In this document: one piece after another, positions 28,801 to 43,800 of the stretch
Layout of the letters: each line of letters opens with the position of its first letter
How positions within the stretch are numbered: position 1 is the stretch's first letter
Assembly (NCBI RefSeq): GCF_964355755.1
Contig: NC_092670.1
Coordinates: 11,903,201 to 11,967,200 of the forward strand
Source: Antedon mediterranea
Taxonomy: Eukaryota > Echinodermata > Crinoidea > Comatulida > Antedonidae
DNA: 64,000 bases
Direction of reading: 5' to 3'
Translations under genes and position numbers: made by a program
Notes under the pieces: generated by a model
Seen by the model: the letters and a program-made list of their open reading frames with translations, nothing else
Told to the model about the DNA's origin: nothing
Database searches by the model: none

Positions 28801-31800
28801 TAATGTAATCAAGCATAGTAAAATACTATTGAGGTAAACACTAAATTTAACTTATAAAATGTTGAACATGCCTTTACTAAAGTTTGCGGACTTTAAAATT
28901 TACCTTATAAACTCTAGACATGATTTCTGAAAGCTTGTAACATCTTTCGTGTTGTAACCACTCTTGTGTATTTACCTAAAAAAAAGTCAATTCTATTTTC
29001 AACGTTTTTCCTTCAACAAATTTCTGGCATTCCATTTTGCAATATTTAATATAGTTATCTTCTGTCTCCCTATAAGGCTACAGTTTTTCACAATTGTATT
29101 GGATATACAAACAAAAATTTAAACACTCCGATAATGGGTACATATAAGGATCTACTTTTGGTTAATAAAATCGAAAAAAATGTCCCAATGTATTATTTAC
29201 TATAGATGCTGCTGATTCACAAGATTTTGTAAATTGCGCCCCCTATGTTTGGATATTTTTTAAACAAATTGTAGCACACCCTCTATGGTTTGGCCATGCT
29301 TTTATAAAGTTTGCTTTAAAAAAATTCTGGTTAACAAATTGAACAAGAAATATTTCTTACAAAAAACGCTGCTCACTTATTGAAAAATATTTTTTATTTC
29401 AAATGTTTTTGAATGTGTCATTTTATTGTCACATAATAGTTATTTTACCTGAAAAAATGTAATTTAAAGCAACAAATACTTAAATTGTCTGTCAGACAAT
29501 GGTTTAATGGTTTTTGGGTTTCTTTTCTTTTTACTCGGGGTACCCGAGTCTAGTACTTACTCATTTTCTCCTCCACCATCTGGACACTATTGAGTAAAAA
29601 GTGGGATTTTTAAAGTACTACTCCTCCCTTATTAGTTGTAGTATTGAGCTGGGATTTGGCATGAACATACTACAGGGACATGTCCTCAAAGCTATAGAGC
29701 CGGATTTTTTATTTTTTGTTAATTAATTTGTTTAATTAAGAATCCACAATGTGTGACACACACCACAGCGTTATGTAGTTATATGGTTATATGCGGCTTC
29801 TTGGCTTAGTGGTTATCACGTTTGCTCAATACGCAGAAGGTACCTGGTTCGAGCCCGGGCTAAACCTTTTTTTTTAAACTTTATGGTGAAAAGTACTGTA
29901 TACGCAATATGATAATTATACACAGTATATCTTATTATTATTTTTTAAAATACTTATTTTGTGTAATCGGTAATTATCACTTTTACACATGTTTATTTTG
30001 CTTTGTGCTTATTACCATTTATTTGTAATTTAAATGGATTAAAAAACTTTCTGTAACCCACAATTTCAATGTAAGAGGTTTCGTAGTGTAGTGGTTGTCA
30101 AGTCTGCTTAACACGCAGAAGGTCCCGGTTCGAGCCCTGGCGAAACCTATTTTTCTTTAACTTTCTAACTGTATACGTCTGTATACAGCTTCTTTCGCTG
30201 TACCCCGAGTATTGCACATTCGTGCTTGTTTTATATGTGAATAAATATTATTTTTTTGTTACAGAAGTGAATACTCAATTTCTGTCACTTTAGTTAATTT
30301 TATTGCTAAGGTCAAATCTGGGGGTCACTTCATCACCCTAGATATTTCAATTGTGAAGTATCCTATTACAAACACAAACTTTAATGGACTGTTTTGATAA
30401 TAATTCAATGAATATCTGACAGTGAATATACCAGAAATGCTTAGGGATTTGTAATTTTAGCATGACATGTCCTAATAGACTCTTTCCCAGACGTTTTTTG
30501 GGTCTACTGTAGCAGCTGGAATCAATAAATCATAGTGGAGTTTCCATTTTCACAAAACTGTCTGTCCTTAGAACTATAACTGCTGCTTATATGGGACGTA
30601 GCGGGCTAGAGCAGCAGCGTGAAAAATGTTCTAATGTTACTTTAGATGCTGATTCCCAAGATTTTTTAAATAGTGCCCTTTATGGATGTGTTTAAACAAA
30701 TTATAGCACACCCCCTATGGTTTGCCCATGCTTTTAAAAAGTCTCCTAATATTATAAGTTTTATTTTTCTGCAGTATATGAAAATTATTACAATATGATG
30801 ACTAGCATACATTATACTTACAGGAGGTGTATTAAATATTAGTAAATCTGAACCTCTTATAGCTAAGTATTTGTGATTCCAGGGGCTTCTTTGATTACTC
30901 GTCTGCCGCTCACTCACCCATCCCATATGGAGAATCTAAAAAAATAAAGCATAGCAAAGCATGAAATATAAGTGCGGTATTCACATAACATTCAGCAATA
31001 AATATTCAATTTGATTAAAACTATTTTCATAATAATTTTAAGATTATAGAATAAATTGGTACTTACTTGATCATGTGGCTTTAACAAATCATTTGAAATC
31101 TTCATCTGAAAATAGTAGAAAAAATAAATGGAAAATAGTTTTATAAAAATAATAACTTATATAATTATATGAAATAATGTTTAATAGTGGTTCAGTTCCC
31201 TGATCACTGCACTGATATCTTAAAGTGTAAGGTATATTGCCAAGAACTGTTTTCGACACCAACCTCTCGGACCAACCAGTATCTTCTCCTACCTAGCACA
31301 AGTCATTCAAACTTTTAATCAAACTGTTAACATGGTAAGTTGTTTAGGGCAGGCAGTGGTGGGGCTTGGTGGAATTGTAACCAGTGTTTATATTGTAGTT
31401 TTTTAGGAGGCTTGGTTAATTTTGGCCAAAATAGTGCGATCAAGGCTGATATAACAAACAAGCTAATAACTGCAACCTAGCTACATTGGAAATAAAAATA
31501 CGTCTTACTGATTGTGCATTTAGAGTTGCAATATGTGCTGAGATTGTTTTGACCCAATCTTGCAGTTCTTTTTCATCCTCACATTGAAAAACACCAGCGG
31601 CTAAGCCATCCATAGAACACAGCTCAAATGCATTAGGCCTACAACGAGAAAAATGTACAATGCGTTTGTGAATTCTGAAATTCAAAATTGATGATTTTTA
31701 TTTTTTTTTATATAATAACTGTAGTAAAAAGTTCATGTTACGAAAAGAAATGATACGTTGGAAAAGTCCCCACATAAGGGCATGGTTGCTGACCAGTCTA

Positions 31801-34800
31801 TTATGGTACAGGGGTGTTCTAGGAACTTACATTTTTTCGTATCTAAGCCCTCCCTCTAGAGAGCATGGGCTATTATCGGTTTATCCAGGTAAGCTAGGCA
31901 CGGAATAGAAAACTATCTAGACAGGGACGATTAGGGCACAGGTGGTAAATATACATAAAGACGTTGAAAAATGACCCACATAGGCCTACATTTTTATTGT
32001 AATTGTAAAAAAAATTTTTAAAACAAAATGAGATTATTATTATTGTAAATTATTTCCACCTAAATTGATAAAAAATAAGTTACCTAAGCCTATCAGATCC
32101 AAATTGATATCTTGATAAGCGAGCCATAAAAAGTGGAATAGAAAACAGATCTACCCAGGTCTTCTGAGGCTTTGGAGGGGATTCTCTTGTCTTGTCTGCA
32201 AGTGGCCTGGTCTGCAATGCACAATAAAAATGATTCAATAATATTAACAATGAGTGTAGTCAAAAGTTTGAGTGTGCAAAATTGGCGTTTGAGCATGCAA
32301 AATTGAAGTTTGAGTGTGTTAAATTGGAGTTTGAGCGTGTAAAATTGGCATTTGAGCGTGCAAAATTGGAGTTTGAGTGTGTAAAATTGTAGTTTGGGTG
32401 TGCAAAATTGGAGTTTAAGTTGGAATATGCAAGATGTGGTTAACTACCTACTATCAGTAAAATATTTAAAAAGGCAATGCATGAAATGAATCTAATACAA
32501 GATATCTATACTTATACACACTTATATTCAGTCAACTAACTTGCCAATGATATGGGAAACACACTTTTTAAACCATGTTGGTTTTGTGTTACTGCTTTTG
32601 GCTGTGAGAAAGTTCCTGTTGCAGTGACAGAGTTATGATTTGAGCCTAAACATAAGCAAGCATGTTATGCGCCAGGGTGTCATTACCACATACCTGCCAA
32701 TTTGGATCTCCATTAGACTGACCAATCCTCTCATCTTCCTCCTCTATATCAGGTGGTTTTTTCACTAAAGAAAATAGAATTAACATGAAAATGCATTATG
32801 TATGTTTGTACCTCTTAATCATGATACCTCCTGGTACCCAATAAAAAGGGAGGATATCATTGGAATAGTAGAATGACACACTATGGAAAAGTATAGAAAA
32901 GCATGGACTAGCAATGCATCTGGACTAAACAAGTGATTTGACCAATCACAAGGAATATCTCTTTTACAGAAAGATCAATTTGCTAAGCATCATTTGTGAT
33001 AAGTGAAACCACTAGGCTAAGTAATGCTATCTAAAACAAATGCTCACCTCCTTGACGTAGATAAGGCGTTGCCGCTCTGAAATGTCTGACAGTCAGGATA
33101 ACTTCAGCACCAGCGTTTTTTAAAGCTGTAACCTTTACAAAAATATAAAAAAAATGTATCATTTTAATATTTTTACATAAAACATCCCTTTCTCTAATTT
33201 ATGGGTATATAACTACATTAAAAATCAAATAGAAGACAACGTCGTTCAATTATGATATGATTTTCCATAATTTAACAATCAAGCACCGTACTCCTGTGAA
33301 TGTAGCTTCAGCCTGAACCGTTTTTCCCTTCCGCCAATTTAAAGAAAAAATAAATAAGTCTAGTACTTACAGCATCATCGTGTGTGTTATTCTCAATGCT
33401 TATTCCATTTACCTGTAAAAACAATTGAGATATTTTCTATTAATAATACATTATATGATATAATATTTTCATAATTTTCAATTTAATTTTTCAATAACCT
33501 TTACCCTAGTCACCTGCATACATGAATTCTTTCACATACAGTGTATTTCATTGAATTTGATTTTAGCTATTAATTATTTAAATACTTATAAATTAGTATT
33601 GCTGGTCAATAAACAAATATTACTATATTTGTGTTTGATAGAAAACACATAATATTATATTTAATTTTTCAATAACCTTTACCCTAGTCACCTGCATACA
33701 TGAATTCTTTCACATACAGTGTAATTAGTATTGCTGGCCAATAAACAAATATTACTACCATATATTTGTGTTTGATAGAAAATACATAATTATATTATAT
33801 TTAATTTTTTAATAACCTTTACCCTAGTCACCTGCATACATGAATTCTTTCACATAGTGTTAGTAGTAGTATTTTGGCCAATAAACAAATATTACTATAT
33901 TGTGTTTGACAGAAAATACATAATTATAACACATGTATCTATGGTCATATTATATAAGATCCAGATTGTGGTTATTATGAAATATAATTTTTAGCAGCAG
34001 CTACATTAATACAAGTAGATTTTAGGGTTTAATAATGCATATTAAAATGGAATAGTAGGAGACGCACATCAACAAAAACATTCTTCTAATTTCAATTTCA
34101 CAAAGAAAGAAAAAAAATGTTGAAATTGTCATATACAATTATCAATGATTCAAACTACATACTTATATTTCAGTGTACTAGTTAATTTAAATCAACATTT
34201 TAGTCTAAAAATTCATTTTAATAGCAAAAGTAGGTAAGAGAAACAGCCAGAGGCATACCTTGAGGATAGCATCGCCAACATATAGATTACCGCTGCAATC
34301 CGCTGTGGGAGAACAACAGAAAAACAGAATTTATTTTAAAATGAAATAGTAATCTATGGATTATATGTATAGATTGTGTAATACAATATTCATTTCATAA
34401 CAATCCCGGTATTACTATAATGGTATTCCTCTTGCTGTTTTGATAGTTTCGGATTGTCTGATATTGATGGTGTTTCATTATATTCTACAAACCAATCAGT
34501 TATTAATAAAAAGGACCCAAGCCTTTTCTATAGATAAAATGTACAGAATACTGCGGTTTTTTAAAATTGTAATCATTGCATGGAACCAGCCACATACAGG
34601 ATGGAAGATAATAATAAAATACTAAAAATAGTTACTTTAAAATAAAAAAAAAAATCTATAACAATCAAACGAAATATTAATATTTTCAACACATACATTA
34701 CAGGGCTTAAGTAAGCCTTTAACCTGCAATGGATTTTTATATGGGGTTTTTTTAAAGAAAAAGGTAAAAAATCGTCATTAAGTGAAGCTACTGTGTAAAA

Positions 34801-37800
34801 TCTTTTGGCCACCGTTTTTGCTAACTAAACTAGCTGACCTTTTGACATCAAAGAAAACTTACCTGCTTGCCCTTTGAATATTCTAGAAACTAAAATTGGA
34901 ATATTGTGCTCCGAACCTCCCTATAAAGACAACAAAAATGTATACAATTTCAATTTTGGAACAATGGACACAGTTTTATTATAAACAATTGTATTAAACA
35001 TATGATAATAACAAAAATCGAATCAGAATTAATCTCTGTCTACAACACTATCAAATGTTATGTGACCAAAAAATATGATGATGTCAGTCATATCACTACC
35101 ATATTTCGGCACATCACACTTGTTTTGTCAAACTATAGCTTTATTGTGTAGACAGAGTTTAGACTTTCCAGGCATGTAACCTCTGTAAACAAACCTGAGA
35201 TAGTTTACTGTTCCTTAAAATAAAATTGTCACTTTAATAAACTGAATGTACTGTATTAACATGTATTCTACAAACAACACAATCTATTCAATATAGATTC
35301 TCAAAATCAGAATTTCCAGGTACCTAAACTTTGTAGGCTGCACTAGGGTATTGTTGTGAGATAGTTTAACAGTTTAAAATAAAATGAAATTCTTACTTTA
35401 ATAAATTAAATAAAGTATAGAAAAATGAAAATATGATACAATAAATGAAATGCAAGAAAACATGTTATATGTTTAAATTCCTCCGTGACTGATATTCATC
35501 CCAGTCTTATTCCCTAAGGATTTAATAAACAGTTATATCTTCATCGACATCATACCAGCAACATCTAGGTTTTCAGACTACGGGCAATTTGACCGGTAAT
35601 ACACTCAGGTTTAATATACACCAAACATATTGCATTTCGTCTTTAATTTGTTGCAAATCTTTCCTTGTTTATTTTTCATTTATATTGATGCTTTCTAACA
35701 GGTATATTTCAGATAGCACTTTATCAATATAATCACATCTTCTTGGATAAGAAGGTCATGTTTGCAGTTACAGAATATAGAGCATCTTTCGGAAATAAGG
35801 TACACGCTTAATAGGATTGTTCTGGAGGTTAGACATCACTGGAATCTCTAAATTATACACAATTACTTTTTAGTCGCTGGAAATATCTTAGTGGTCTTCA
35901 TGAATTCTTAACAGGACTACTGCAGACCATTCAACGTTCCTCTGGAGTCTCTGGAAATCTTAAGAATGACTGGAACCTTCCAATATTAAGTTTTGAAAAA
36001 TATGTTTTGTTTACAAATTTAATATTACCTCAAAAATTATAAAATAAATGTCCCCTCTTTTAAAAATAGACATAGACAATCAGCTACATAATCTTGTTTT
36101 TTTATTTCAACCTACTTTGATGCTCAGTCCAAGACCACCAACTTTCTGTCTTTTAACAACTACTGTCCGTTCCTTTAAAGAAAAAAAAAACATAATAATA
36201 ATAATTAAACTACATAAATAAATACTACAATATTGAGATCAAATAATCTTTAATATATGTATGTATATTTAATTTTCCTATTATCTTTTCCAATATCATT
36301 GACTGGTCATTTGATTAGAATATTTTTGAAATACAGGAATAATTAAATACAGTTCATATGTGAGCAAAAAATGAGGTCTCTAAAAATTGGACAGTCTACA
36401 ATTGGAGGAGTTTTTATTGGAGAGGTCTTTATTTGGAAGTGTCTTATTAATTTGAAAGGTCTTATAGGAAGTGTCTTATTAATGGGAGAGGTCTTTAATT
36501 GGAAGTGGTTTATGGAGAGGTCTTTAATAGGAAGTGTCTTATTAATTGGAGCGGTCTTTATTTGGACGTGTTTTATTAATTTGAGAGGTCTAATAAGTGT
36601 CTTATTAATGGGAGGTCTTTAATTGGAAGTGGTTTATGGAGAGTCTTTAATAGGAAGTGTCTTATTAATTGGAGAGGTCTTTAATAGGAAGTGTCTTATG
36701 GAGAGGTCTTTAATAGGAAGTGTCTTATTAATTGGAGAGGTCTTTAATAGGAAGTGTCTTATGGAGAGGTCTTTATTTGGAAGTGTCTTATTAATTGGAG
36801 AGGTCTTTATTTGGAAGTGTCTTATTAATTTGAGAGGTCTTATAGGAAGTGTTTTATGGAGAGGTACTCTTTAATTGGAAGTGTCTTATTAATTGGAGAG
36901 GTCTTTAATAGGAAGTGTCTTATTAATTGGAGAGGTCTTTAATAGGAAGTGTCTTATTAATTGGAGAGGTCTTTAATAGGAAGTGTTTTATGGAGAGGTC
37001 TTTAAAAGGACGTGTCTTATTAATTGGAGAGGTTTTTAATAGGAAGTGTCTTATTAATTGGAGAGGTCTTTAATAGGAAGTGTCTTATTCATTGGAGAGG
37101 TCTTTAATAGGAAGTGTTTTATGGAGAGGCCTTTAATAGGAAGTGTCTTATTAATTGGAGAGGTTTTTAATAGGAAGTATCTTATTAATTGCAGAGGTCT
37201 TAAATAGGAAGTATCTTTTAATTGGAGAGGTCTTTAATAGGAAGTGTTTTATGGAGAGGTCTTGAATAGGAAGTGTCTTATTAATTGGAGAGGTCTTGAA
37301 TAGGAAGTGTCTTATTAATTGGAGAGGTCTTTAATAGGAAGTGTCTTATTAATTGGAGAGGTCTTTAATAGGAAGTGTCTTAATAATTGGAGAGGTCTTT
37401 AATAGGAAGTGTCTTATTAATTGGAGAGGTCTTTAATTGGAAGTGTCTTATTGAGCGGTCTTTATTTAGAAGTTTTTATGGAGAGGTCTTTAATTGGAAG
37501 TGTCTTATTAATTGGAGAGGTCGCAGTAGAAATCTTCAGAGTGCATGTCATTTAGAATGTATTGAATGTCTGAAAAATGTGTGAGTATAACACATGAATA
37601 AAATATAAATTATCACTAGTTCTATTCATTGCTTCTTGATGCGTTTCAAGTCATCAATTTTATTTTGCACTTTCGAAGTGAGAGAGAAAGTAAATACATA
37701 ATTGAGTACAGGTAGAAAGATTTATACTGTTTCCTAAAAAATGTTGACAATCATGCTCTTAGGAATGTAGAGTGGATAAATATTTAGAATTATGTACTAC

Positions 37801-40800
37801 TGCAACAAATAAAGTAATTTATTCTTCTTAGCAAAGATCATAGGATTTAAATCATAGATTTTTTGGCATAGAAATTCATGTTTTAACATTTTCATCACAA
37901 GTTCAATTTCATAATTGTAAAGGTTATTTGATGTAACAAATGATTTAAAAAATTAATTTAACAAACCAATTTTCAAATGATAGTAAAAATAGTACAAAGC
38001 TAATCTTTTCTTAAAGACGTTTTATTTCAATAAGGTTTGCAAAAAAAGAAATTTATAAATTATAGTTTTATCATTTCTGAGTACCGTAGATGCACAGATT
38101 AGCTTGTATAGCCTAGTAGGGTAGTTTACAATGTATGTAAAATGGCAAGATATATATCACCATGCAGTGGCAGATCCAGGATATTTCACACAGGGAACGC
38201 TAAACATTTAATAGATAGATATCAAAAAGTACTTCATAATTTCATTTTAGCTGTCAAAGGAGGGAGCGTCCAGGGTGTTACCACTCCCTCCAGTGTTGTA
38301 GTTTTGGATGCTATGTATGCTTTGTATCCTTGGAATTTACAAAATACTCACCCTAGTAGAATCCAAATCTGAACCATTTGCCTAAAAAAACAATTAATTA
38401 TATTGAGTCCAATATACCAATTACAGCTGATGATATGAATTCATGTTAAATCTTTATGGTATTTTGTAAATATCAAATACACAAGTTAAGGATACTATTT
38501 TGGCCGCGTTTATCGTACTTTTTGTCAAAAATCCTGTATCAGATTATATAATGGTTAATTTGATAGAAAAATATAATGAATAAAAAAAATCAGACTCACA
38601 AGACGTTTGACAGCGTCAACATAGAGGAGTTCTTCTCTTTGGACGGTCAGAGTCTCAATGGACAACTGGACTTGAACCAACTCGTTGGCCTTGGTTGAAC
38701 TCACCAAATTTAATAATCCTGTCTTAACCTGTCAAAAGAAAAATAGACAAATCATTCGAAATAGAAAGAATCTCTTTTTTAATACACTTTTCAAAAAACA
38801 TTTTTGTTTAGCTGTAAATCTTGGAAAAAATCACTGGATTTAAAGACACCTATTTTTTTTATTGCATAATTGTACTCTATTTGCCAAAATTATGGAGGTG
38901 TGGGTATGCACAATTTAAGATTGGAACTACAGTACTGCACTGCATTCTCCCTATATCCCTATAGATACTGTATGTCCCAAATACTTCAGCTATAGAGTAG
39001 AGAAGAAATTATTATAAAGGCTAAAATGAAATAAAAATATACATCTATTATATCATATTACAATATGCAACTAAATTAAAATTCTACTATTCTCATAAAT
39101 TCTAGTACAGTATTACAGTCTAATCAATGATCGTCTCCAGAATGTCGCGACTGACACAACAAACCAGTAAAACAAAGAAACATGGGTAATAGTTATTTAG
39201 CGGTTGTCTACGGTAGGTACTTTAGCTCACCTTATCAATTGTTCGAATCATGATCAATGGGGTCAGTACATCTACTATCTCAACTCAACTTACCACCTTA
39301 ACTACTAAATGTACAAATGCAAACTACACATATCCCATCCAACACAATAATCAAAGTGTAATAGCAGAGAATCTTTTCTCCATTCATTCATTAAGTTATT
39401 TATAACTGTTGATATCATATTTCAGTATATTCAGTGTCAGGAATATTGACTTTACCAAATTTAAGCTTTCGCATACGATGCTATAAGCTAGGATTATTCA
39501 AATTCAAAGATTTGTTATAGATTTTAGATTTTAATTTTTAGGTTAATGTAATTAATAACGTGACAATGTGATTAATTTAAGTAAAATAATTATGCATGTT
39601 GCGCTTGATTAAATGGTTAATCAACTGAAGGATTAGTGTACAATGTCAAGATTTTTTTTTTCTCCAACTCACAAGTTTCCTGTGTTTAAACACATCAATT
39701 ACGACCCTATGGGTAGAGTAGCTACTGTAGTGTAGGATGTGAAAAAAAAGCGCTTTCAAGTTTCTTGGGTGGGTGCTTATTGGAAGATCTTAAATTTAGA
39801 CGAGTGTCCAAGCCCACCTCCACTTCAGAACATTTTCTACCATGGGAGCTTTAGTACAAATTTCAGTTGTTTAGAGTTAAGCTTGGTTCATAAGTGCAAT
39901 GCAAGTAATTTGACCATTTTGTATTTTTGTATCAATATTTGTCCTCAGTGAGGCCTTCCACGGACCCATGGCAGCCAGCAGTGCAGCGCCTACCAGATTA
40001 GGCAATGAGAGTTAAAGCATCTTGCCTGAGGATGCAATTAGTATGGTACAGATAACCTCGAACCCATGCCTATCACATGCTAGTCCGATATTACCATTAC
40101 ACCATCACTCTCCAGTATATACAGCACCCGCCACAATTTCTAGACGGTCTCCCATCCAGAACGCAAACCGGGCCCAACGTTGCTTAACTTCGGTGATCTG
40201 ACGAGAACCGGTGTTTCAACGCAGTATGGCCGTGATCGTGATGTATATTATTCTTGCTTTTGTGCTTTTTAACACTATTTAATATATAATAGAATTATTA
40301 AGACTGACGCTGTTTTGTCAAATGATGGAAAATGGTTCAAAGAATAGGTTTCATCTTCGACCTTTCTGTGAAACAGTGTGAACGCAGTTTTAACTATGTA
40401 CTGTAGTGTGTACAAGATATCTGTTTAAGCCTATTGCTTCAACAACTAAACTTGAGCACTTAAATGGATACAACATGTGTTGTCTTTCTTCATAATTTCT
40501 CAACTATGACTACAATAAAAGAGTTTTATTAACCCACATGCCATGTTTCTTTCTAATGAAATTTTACGACCTCAAAGCTTAGTATTATTCAAAAGTTTAT
40601 CTGAAATAATATATGGTTAAACATTTGTTTTGTACATGGCTTTTAAAGAAACAAGTCAAAATCAGTTGAGCAGTTTTGCTTTAGTTTTGAACAATATTTC
40701 TTGTATCTATTTATAATTCTCCAGATAGAAATTTCATGCATGATTTATTCTACCTTTAAATCCTTAATTCCTAGTAGCCCAGTGGATTTATTTTAAGTAT

Positions 40801-43800
40801 CTGGATAAAACACAGCTATAAACTGAAGCTGTAATCTATTCAATGTTAAACCTATCTTACCATCTGTTTGTGTAATTTTATGGTTTTGAGAATTGAGAAG
40901 TTAGGGGATTTCATCCCCTGAAACTCACCTATTTCAATAGTTATTCTTGTTATGTTGTGCTGTGTAAAGAGCAGTTTATAAATATAATATTATTATTTTA
41001 TTATAATCTGGAGAATTAATTAGCAATATGCCTGTACAAATAATTGTAAAAATAAAAGTTTAAAATGCAAAATAGAAATTGAACAAATCTTAAATACTTT
41101 TCTAAAAACTCCAGTTGATCTGGACTTGGTCTTCAAAACCAGTTTGCGTGGAGCAATTTTAAATGCAACCCGTTTTCGGTCTCAATTTGACTTAAGTTCA
41201 GTAGATTTCTAAATGAGAAAATTTTTTAGTCAAAATTGCACAAACCAACAGTGGTTTTGGTAGTCTATGTATGACTGCTACAGCTTACCTGGATAAACGC
41301 CCTCCCATGATGATGGTGGTTTGTGGGGAGGCTCCCACCTGGGGCATAGTTCATCAACTATTCCATTTTTGGATAGGGGTGTTCAATGAAAATGTCTACT
41401 TTTTTTAGTTATATCTCACTCCTCGAGGAGAAAGGGCTATTGTCTGTTTATCCTGGTAAGCTACAGTAGGCACAAAATAAACTAGGCTGCATCATGATCT
41501 ATAGTATAATTAACGACCAACAACAGGATTTTTCAATAAAAACAGGCCCTACTATAAGGGAACTGAGAATTAACGATACTGGAGATATAGGATACTCTTT
41601 TAATACTTCTCTAAGGTCGTGTTTATACAACACCCTAAATTTGAACACGGCTTAAATTTTTAGCGTGTTGTTCGAACCGAGGTCAACCCACCTTAACGTT
41701 TGCTGTTATACTAGAAATCACGATACCGTGTTGTACCGGAAGTTTCTTCAACACGCAGTGCATGCTAGGATAAAAGGTCAAATCGTTGATCGCTTGAATT
41801 GAATTGTTGGCTGGGTTGTTGTCAACAAATCATCGTCGCCTCCTCGCTGTCCGATGTATTCGCGCGATTTTTACCATTTTCATTATTGTATTCGTTCACG
41901 TTTGCATTGTTGTTTATTTTGTTCTCGCTTCATTTAAATTAATAAAAGTTATTTTAAGGGTTTCATTGTTTCATCTATACACTATGGAAGAAGATGCCAT
42001 TTTTGCGATGTTATTTTTTATTCTGTTTGGAGTGGGAAACGATAGTCTATAGAGGCCTACTACCACTACGAGTTGGCCCTACCAGGCTAGGCGTAAGACG
42101 TGGTAGGAGGATGATTGCTGGCAGCGAAGCAGCAATAAATGGGCACAATCTTGTTAGACGTCGCATGACATGATAGATATTACGACCTGTTTTAACGAGA
42201 GGTCAAAATATACCCTGAGGACACTTCCAACACGGTAACGGCGACCGGGAATCCACCAAATTTTAGGATCCAGCCAAGTAGCCTTTTTTGCAATTAAAAT
42301 CTCATTACACGGAATCTCTTTGTTGTTATACAACACACTTCTCGTAGGCGTGTAGAATATGCGTGTAATAGCGTGTTGTATAAACGCGCCCTAATACTGA
42401 CCCTACCTAATGTCATATCCTAGATTAACCTTTATAGCCTGGAGGAATTTGATATTATTACTACTACAGACAATATACAGTTAACACAAAATTGCACACA
42501 TAACTACATTAAAACAAAACAACCAGTTTATACTTGAATAATGAGATCTCGCAGCCATGAAAAACAGGTCAACTCAATTCCAATTGCAGGCATTAACACC
42601 TCTGTGGTGTTACCAGTTGTCACATAGTGTACACACAATTATAAAATCTCACAACTGTCCAATGAAATATGAAAACTATCTTTCATACTCAATTACAGAA
42701 TGCCTCTAGTGCATACAGTAGTATCAACTGCTGTTGTTAATTGGTGTAATCATAAGCATAATTAATGAGTGTACGAGTTGGTAAACCATATACTTAGGCA
42801 AATAAAGCAGAGTTGTGTTTTTAAGGCCCTGTTTACACTGATGTACAGTACAGTAGTTACAGTGTTTAGTATTGAAGGCTTTATAATTTCCCTTTGAGAC
42901 CTTTCATGTCCTTCTTGCAGCACTCACTTGCAATTTCGATTTAAGGACCTGTTTACACTGATGGAGTTTGTTGTTTTTAGCGTACAACTCTGACAAATGC
43001 CCTACCCATAAACGTAAATCCATTATTGTTGTTTTGAAATGTTTCCATTAAAATCCACAAATTGTAATTGAAACGTTATGTCTAGACAGTAACAACTTAA
43101 GTCAATGACATACATAACTAAACAAAATTGTATTATACTTTTTTTTTAAAAGAAGAAAAAACAGGCAAATAATTATTAAATCAATATTCATTATTTATAT
43201 TAATCAGAAATCAATACAGAAATGATCAATATAAACTTCGAAAATAATATACTTCACTGTACATACATAATAAAATCAATGATATACAAAAACATTTATA
43301 TTCTGAAATGGCAGAATACAATGTTTTTGTATGTGAAACGACAAAAAAAGTATTACAAATGAATTCATCACAGTAAAAAAAAAAATCACTATTGAACATA
43401 GAGGTATGTCTCAAATACTGTAGAGGCAACAGCATCAACATATAGAGTACAGTAATATATACTGATAATAAAAGTGAATGGCATTGAAATAAATAATGTT
43501 TTGAACCATGTGTTTCATTTTTCCCTTGGAAATAATAAAATGTATTTTAATTGACTCTCTAGTCAATTGTAATACCTCTATGCTAACTATACTACTACTA
43601 TAACCAAGAATATAGAAAAACTCAACATCATTATAAAACAAGCTAAAATCTACATAAAAAAAATAATGTTTAAACAAATTGGAAAAAACTAAATGTTTCT
43701 CTTACCCCGTGTATTTGCCACAAAGGCTGGCGCACTTTGCCCTTTGCGATTTTTAGATTATGGCTCATTCGTAAAATAAAGGGCTCAAGGCCGACCGATA

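Noticed and set aside
36371-37584. Repeated open frames such as MERSLIGSVLLIGEVFN
   Set aside because: Translation of the 34-bp minisatellite, with stops wherever unit length changes.
38268-38300. GGAGGGAG...CTCCCTCC as another mobile hairpin
   Set aside because: Stem of only 8 bp, a long loop and no direct repeats at its edges.
40118-40246. A genuine 5S rRNA gene
   Set aside because: The 5-prime region is altered, the sequence runs directly into a tRNA-like unit, and the second copy has the same fusion, so it is the head of a SINE.
41983-42052. Short protein MEEDAIFAMLFF... as a gene
   Set aside because: Present in both Harbinger-like copies, so it is part of the element, and too short to be a transposase.
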